Source of the DNA: Syngnathus acus
Taxonomy: Eukaryota; Chordata; Actinopteri; Syngnathiformes; Syngnathidae
DNA length: 64,000 nucleotides
Assembly (NCBI RefSeq): GCF_901709675.1
Contig: NC_051092.1
Span: forward strand, 5,088,491-5,152,490
Direction: 5' to 3'
Every line of letters begins with the position of its first letter. Position 1 is the first letter of the stretch. Both the position numbers and the translations under genes were made by a program. The notes below the pieces were generated by a model, which saw nothing but the letters and a program-made list of their open reading frames with translations, was not told the origin of the DNA and did not search any database. Below are positions 57,644-64,000 of the stretch, one piece after another.

Positions 57644-59430
57644 ATGATTCAAGTGACCATTCCATCCATGGAGAGGGAAGTGGACGAGGTGGGAAAGTCC
57701 AAAAAGGTGAGCACTATCAATCCCTTTTGTTATTGTTGTGTCTGATGTCCGTTTTATCTCTATTTGCGAGTTTTGTCGGATATTTTGCTTGTGTTTTTAT
57801 ACTGAAGTAAAGACTAAAACGAAAGGTGAGTGAGCACCTGGCGGCTGGGCTGGGCGAGCAGGTAGTTTCATGTCGTGATGCGTTCAAAGAACCTCGGGAA
57901 AAACGACAATGCAACACAGTAAACACTGGCACGCGAGTAGCGTAAATCCGCGCATAATTGACGCTCATTATAAATATATTGCGTGGGCGATTTTTAACCC
58001 CCTAAAATATTGAAATCGGCAATAAACCTCCAAAAGTTGGTTTTTGTCAAATCAATACCCTCAAAGTAGGTCAAATTAGTCAAGATACCTCTGGTATCAC
58101 AAGGTACCACTGTACAATTTAAAAAGTGTACAATGCCTCCTAGTGGACACATGTTCAAATATAAACAAGCAGCTGAATCATCTGCTCTTCATTATTATCT
58201 CTTAATAATATAATTATTAGAGATGCTCTACATCCGGCATTGTTACACACACTGTTTAATTATTTGAACGCTTCGTTTCTCTCCGTGCAAGCTCTTTCGA
58301 GTTGAAGTGCTCTTCAATGAGAGGAAACATTTTGTGCTGAGGAGGAGCAGCGAATTCCAGACTCTGCACAGAAAAGTGAGTTCATGTGACCGCCCCAGCG
58401 CCGTCACACGCTCTTCATTAGACCTCTGATGAGCTGTCCTCCAAGAAGCCCAGTCATATTTGTGATTTCAGCTCAGGAAGATCATCCAGACTCCCGATTT
58501 CCCCAGTAAAAGGAATCCTCACCTGAGGACCAAACCTCTGGACCAGAGGAGGCAGGAGTTGGAGGATTACATCCAGGTAACGCAGAAAAATGCAACACGA
58601 GCGCTATGACTTGTTTTTCTCTCTTCACTCAAGCGGCAGTATATCGAAAATGACTTGTATTGAGCTGGTGTCACAATATGTTTTGTGTTGTGTCCCATCC
58701 AGGAGATCATCTATCAATGTGAGGATGTGCCACAGGAGCTGCTGGACTTCCTCCATGTCAAACATTATCACACAGGCAACAAGATCAGCAGCATGGAGTG
58801 AGAACACTTTTGATGCTAGTGCAGTATAGGAGGCTACTCGTTCCATTTTCAGCGCTTTTCGGCTGAAATAAGCAGCTTGTCTTTCATAAATACTTAATAA
58901 TTGGCCTCATAGAATAAAATTAGAGCGGCATTCCAATTGTGTTTGAATGATGCTTGACGGAACTTGGCTGATTATTCTGCTTATTGATGATGAATGAATT
59001 GCTTTGATTTCAGATCACTTGATGACCTGGACAATCAGGATTACAGGTAAATTTGATCAGAATGATGTCTGTTCGTGTTCCCGTATGTATCGTATCATCA
59101 TTTCTGATGAAGACGAGTCAGCATTGCATTTTTTTCCTTTAGTTTTCAGTTCCCACATCAGCGAGTGATGGGATTTTTCCAGGATCCGTATGTGTCCAAA
59201 TGCACATCAGGTATAGCCCATTTTCATTATGTTTGTAAACAGTAGATTGCAGGTTACATGACTTGGCGTGGCATCCATGCATCAGTCCCAAGCGCCACTT
59301 GTCGCTCTCGCTTTGTGTGGCAGGTCTGCCTGATGTTGTCCTTGAGGGAGTCCTTCAAGGTTTCTATCGGCGAGACGTCCGAGTCAGCTTCACAGCACCC
59401 AGCAAGTCTGGCGCAAAAGTCCTCAAATGA
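57644..59430 (+). CDS. snx22: Sorting nexin 22 (PX-domain protein)
   Basis: This is a small PX-only sorting nexin; PX domains bind phosphoinositides on endosomes. Seven exons in phase give 184 aa (human SNX22 193): 57644-57706, 58292-58375, 58472-58576, 58703-58797, 59014-59046, 59143-59210, 59324-59430. Seen are MIQVTIPSM at the start, LFRVEVLFNERKHFVLRR, TPDFPSKR (the proline-rich PX loop), LDQRRQELEDYIQ, the QDPYVSKC segment and DVVLEGVLQGFYRRD near the end. SNX24 is the closest alternative; the nearby snx1 (its neighbour in human 15q22) favours snx22. An oddity is RRSSEF where most PX domains have RRYSEF, so the ligand-stacking tyrosine is Ser40 here. Confidence 0.88.
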
Positions 59431-60649
59431 GTAGAATGAAATGAAAATCCATAGGAATGCAGTGAAAGTGAGTTTGGTGGTTTTACCTCAGATGTGAACT
59501 TTTTAGAGTGTTCTTTTAAAACCCTCTGCCAGGGGCCAAATGCATTTTATGAATGATGACTTGTTTGCTTCAGTGTGTAATAAATGGTGTAAATAAAACT
59601 CTAATATGCTTTTAGTTTCTCATATTTGTATTCACTGATTTCTGTTTTGATGTAAAAGTGCTCACTTTTTCTTGAACGTCTTTTGTCAGATAATTGTGTT
59701 AATAAACAGGTTGTGTTTTGACCACTATTGAATTAATAACTGTCCCAATGTTCAAGTAGTTATGAAAGGCAAAAACTAATAAACGTAACATTTACTTGGA
59801 TGTATGTGTATTTTGCGTCTTGAGTAAATCATACAGCTATACTTTAGTAATAAGATCCCAAAAACCAAATACGGAGTAAATGATTTATTTATTTGCGTCT
59901 GCGCATGCGTCAAGCGGAAAGGCGGAAGTCGGGCTTGCTGCCGCTGCTACTGGCTGCGTGCTGACGCTGGCGGACGGTGGTAACCCGGTGCTGCTGAGTC
60001 CCCGTCCTCACCGCCTCTCGTCCGTTCAATGACGCCGACCTTCGCCTCCCCCTTCATCGAGCGATTTTACAGCCCTTGATGCGGTTCTTTGGGAAACAAC
60101 ACGTTCCTCGGCGACACGTTTGAAGGCTGCACTTGGACCACTGGTAGTTTCTACCACCGCTCTTGTCGTCAGCCATTAAGTGTTTTAGCTCCCGCGTTTT
60201 TTGAGTGATTAAAACTTGTCGTGAAGGAATCTAAATGGAAAATGTGGTTCTTAATGGGATTACGCGCTCCTCTGAGCGGCTTTAACGCGTTTTACAGTTG
60301 TCACGCTTGGTTGCGGCGAACTTAACTCAAAAAGACAAGACATGCTAGCTAGCGTTAGCGGAACCAACACAATAATGTCAGAATGACTCGGTTCAAGTTG
60401 CAAAGTTTGTAGTCGAAGAACGCAAAAGTCATGAAATTTGTAATTCAACCAACACATTTTCTGGCAAAACTCTTCACGGGTGACGTCAGTGGTGTCCTGA
60501 GATACGAGTGAGCCTTCTCCGTTTGCAGTCCGAGACATTTTTGCTCTGACTTGCGACCTTTAATAGATACAAGCTCTTGTGTTGAGGAAGTGAACTCAAC
60601 TCACAACAAGAATTGAAATGTTTCACTGTGTTTGCATCTGCAGCGCATC
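59431..60649. promoter_or_regulatory. snx22 3' UTR, adpgk promoter and 5' noncoding part
   Basis: The left third is the snx22 3' end. An NRF1-type element (tgcgcatgcgtc) lies at 59900-59911, followed by a GC-rich block (59930-60060) that probably contains the adpgk transcription start. An acceptor (ctgcag) ends at 60643, six bases before the adpgk ATG, so the gene has at least one upstream noncoding exon. Confidence 0.5.
59579..59597 (+). other. Poly(A) signals of snx22
   Basis: Two AATAAA hexamers (59579-59584 and 59592-59597) lie about 150 nt after the stop codon. Confidence 0.65.
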
Positions 60650-62784
<2,135 letters not shown>

Positions 62785-63053
62785 AGACCTTCTGAAGACC
62801 TCGTGAGTGCGCGGGCGCTGTTGCGTCTTCCTCCCGACACTTTTACAATCCTGCCTGTGGACACGTCGCCTGCCGCCACCGTCGACCATGGTCGGATTCC
62901 TCACACGGGGGAGGGGGCGCCACCTCATCATCTTTACGTTGAAGGGCCTCGTAGAATTGGGCCCCAAGATCTTCAAGTACGGCGTGTGCCTTGAGATAAG
63001 TCACGCATATTCACATTTCAGGTCCAAATGCAAAACGTCACCAAGGCTGTGTC

Positions 63054-63080
<27 letters not shown>
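63054..63080. repeat. (CA)n microsatellite in adpgk 3' UTR
   Basis: This is a pure AC dinucleotide tract within the probable 3' UTR. Confidence 0.9.
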
Positions 63081-63086
<6 letters not shown>

Positions 63087-63413
63087 ATACATGTAAAATG
63101 TGTCCTGACCAGAAATGACAGGAAAAGGGAACAATTATAACAGAAAGTGCGTAAAGCGTAACATTTGTAAACTAAAAAATATAATAATTATGATTTGGTG
63201 AGAGAAGTTACTAGATGCTCCCCCACCCCACCCTTTCCCAAGACAGTTGGCTTCTACTTTGAGGATGCAAAGCACAAAGTAACAATACTATGACCGTCCG
63301 TCATACTGGTCTTGCTCTAGAAACAAAAAAACATCTCAAATTTTTTTTTTTCCTTCAGAGGAAGTCATGTAATGTGGTCCTATAACATTCACATGTTTTA
63401 AGTAACAACACAA

Positions 63414-63419
63414 AATAAA
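63414..63419 (+). other. Poly(A) signal of adpgk
   Basis: AATAAA lies about 630 nt after the adpgk stop. It is the clearest candidate in the region. Confidence 0.5.
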
Positions 63420-63585
63420 GAGAAGTTAACAACTATGGAATTACACTAAAAGTAACACTACTTCTATGCAGCACTGTCACCTAATGATGTTTGAAGACTG
63501 AATATTAGGTGAAGCAGTAAGGTCCATTTGTGGTTCCGGTTCTTGTTACACTTTTCATCTTTGTCATCACTGGCATTGTGTGAAA

Positions 63586-63587
<2 letters not shown>

Positions 63588-63616
<29 letters not shown>
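63588..63616. repeat. (CA)n microsatellite downstream of adpgk
   Basis: This is a pure AC dinucleotide tract beyond the predicted poly(A) signal. Confidence 0.9.
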
Positions 63617-63620
<4 letters not shown>

Positions 63621-64000
63621 AGCCAAAGAAAATCTCACCAAGGACATCTTCATGTTGCTTTTTGCAGATACAATGCTTTGCCACTTGTTTGAATTTGGAC
63701 GCCTGTTTTGGTTCAAGTCCAAACTGTTTAACTTTGGAAGTTCCACTGTAGTTTTTGGTTCACTGAAAACAAACAGAAAAATGTTTGACTTCATTTTTGT
63801 GCTCCAGTTACCTCTGCTGGACCGTGAAGGCACTGAAGTTATGACGTCTTAATGCAAAGCCGACACGGCAATTTCAGTTTATCACACGGGACTCTTTGCA
63901 CTAGTAGAAAGGCAGGCGGGCCACAAAGGTGAATGTAACTCCGCCCCCTCCCTAGCAAGTACAATCTAATCAGTTATTTGTCTCTCGTGTTCTTAACATG

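Larger units (their letters stand above)
62785..64000. other. adpgk 3' UTR and downstream sequence
   Basis: This contains the adpgk 3' UTR, two (CA)n microsatellites (63054-63080 and 63588-63616) and ordinary AT-rich sequence. No further coding exon is supported up to the window end. Confidence 0.55.

Noticed and set aside
57414-57647. 77-codon plus-strand frame upstream of snx22
   Set aside because: It overlaps the probable snx22 leader, is not in frame with the PX protein start at 57644 and shows no family resemblance.

Overview
The window is vertebrate nuclear DNA, most likely from a teleost with compact introns. It carries 10 complete protein-coding genes and the first coding exon of an eleventh. 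All are multi-exon, most introns are 70-150 bp, and (CA)n tracts are frequent. Protein identities come from recalled family sequences, and exon borders from splice signals checked for reading phase. No prokaryotic, viral or CRISPR content was seen.

Layout from left to right: sin3a first coding exon (-, 410-598); ptpn9 (-, 5919-12825); snupn (-, 14709-16840); slc25a44 (-, 18502-19586); ireb2, encoding IRP2 (+, 20972-26750); snx1 (-, 29330-34128); an SV2-like transporter (+, 34714-38260); ap3b2 (-, 39300-51520); dnai4, also called wdr78 (+, 52184-56354); snx22 (+, 57644-59430); adpgk (+, 60650-62784). Three short divergent promoter regions lie between slc25a44/ireb2, snx1/SV2-like and ap3b2/dnai4. 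Tail-to-tail pairs are ireb2/snx1 and SV2-like/ap3b2.

The block sin3a-ptpn9-snupn keeps the order and orientation of human 15q24. ireb2, ap3b2, snx1, snx22 and adpgk also have human orthologues on 15q22-q25 but are reshuffled here. slc25a44 and dnai4 have orthologues on human chromosome 1. The genes form no operon-like pathway, though snx1, snx22, ap3b2 and the SV2-like gene all concern endosome or vesicle traffic.

The most notable points are: a large snx1 exon that expands the acidic DLF-type motifs; a phase-compatible possible alternative first exon inside ap3b2 intron 1; an SV2-like transporter without the long luminal loop; a canonical RFX X-box just upstream of the ciliary gene dnai4; loss of the PX-domain tyrosine in snx22; and three GC-AG introns.
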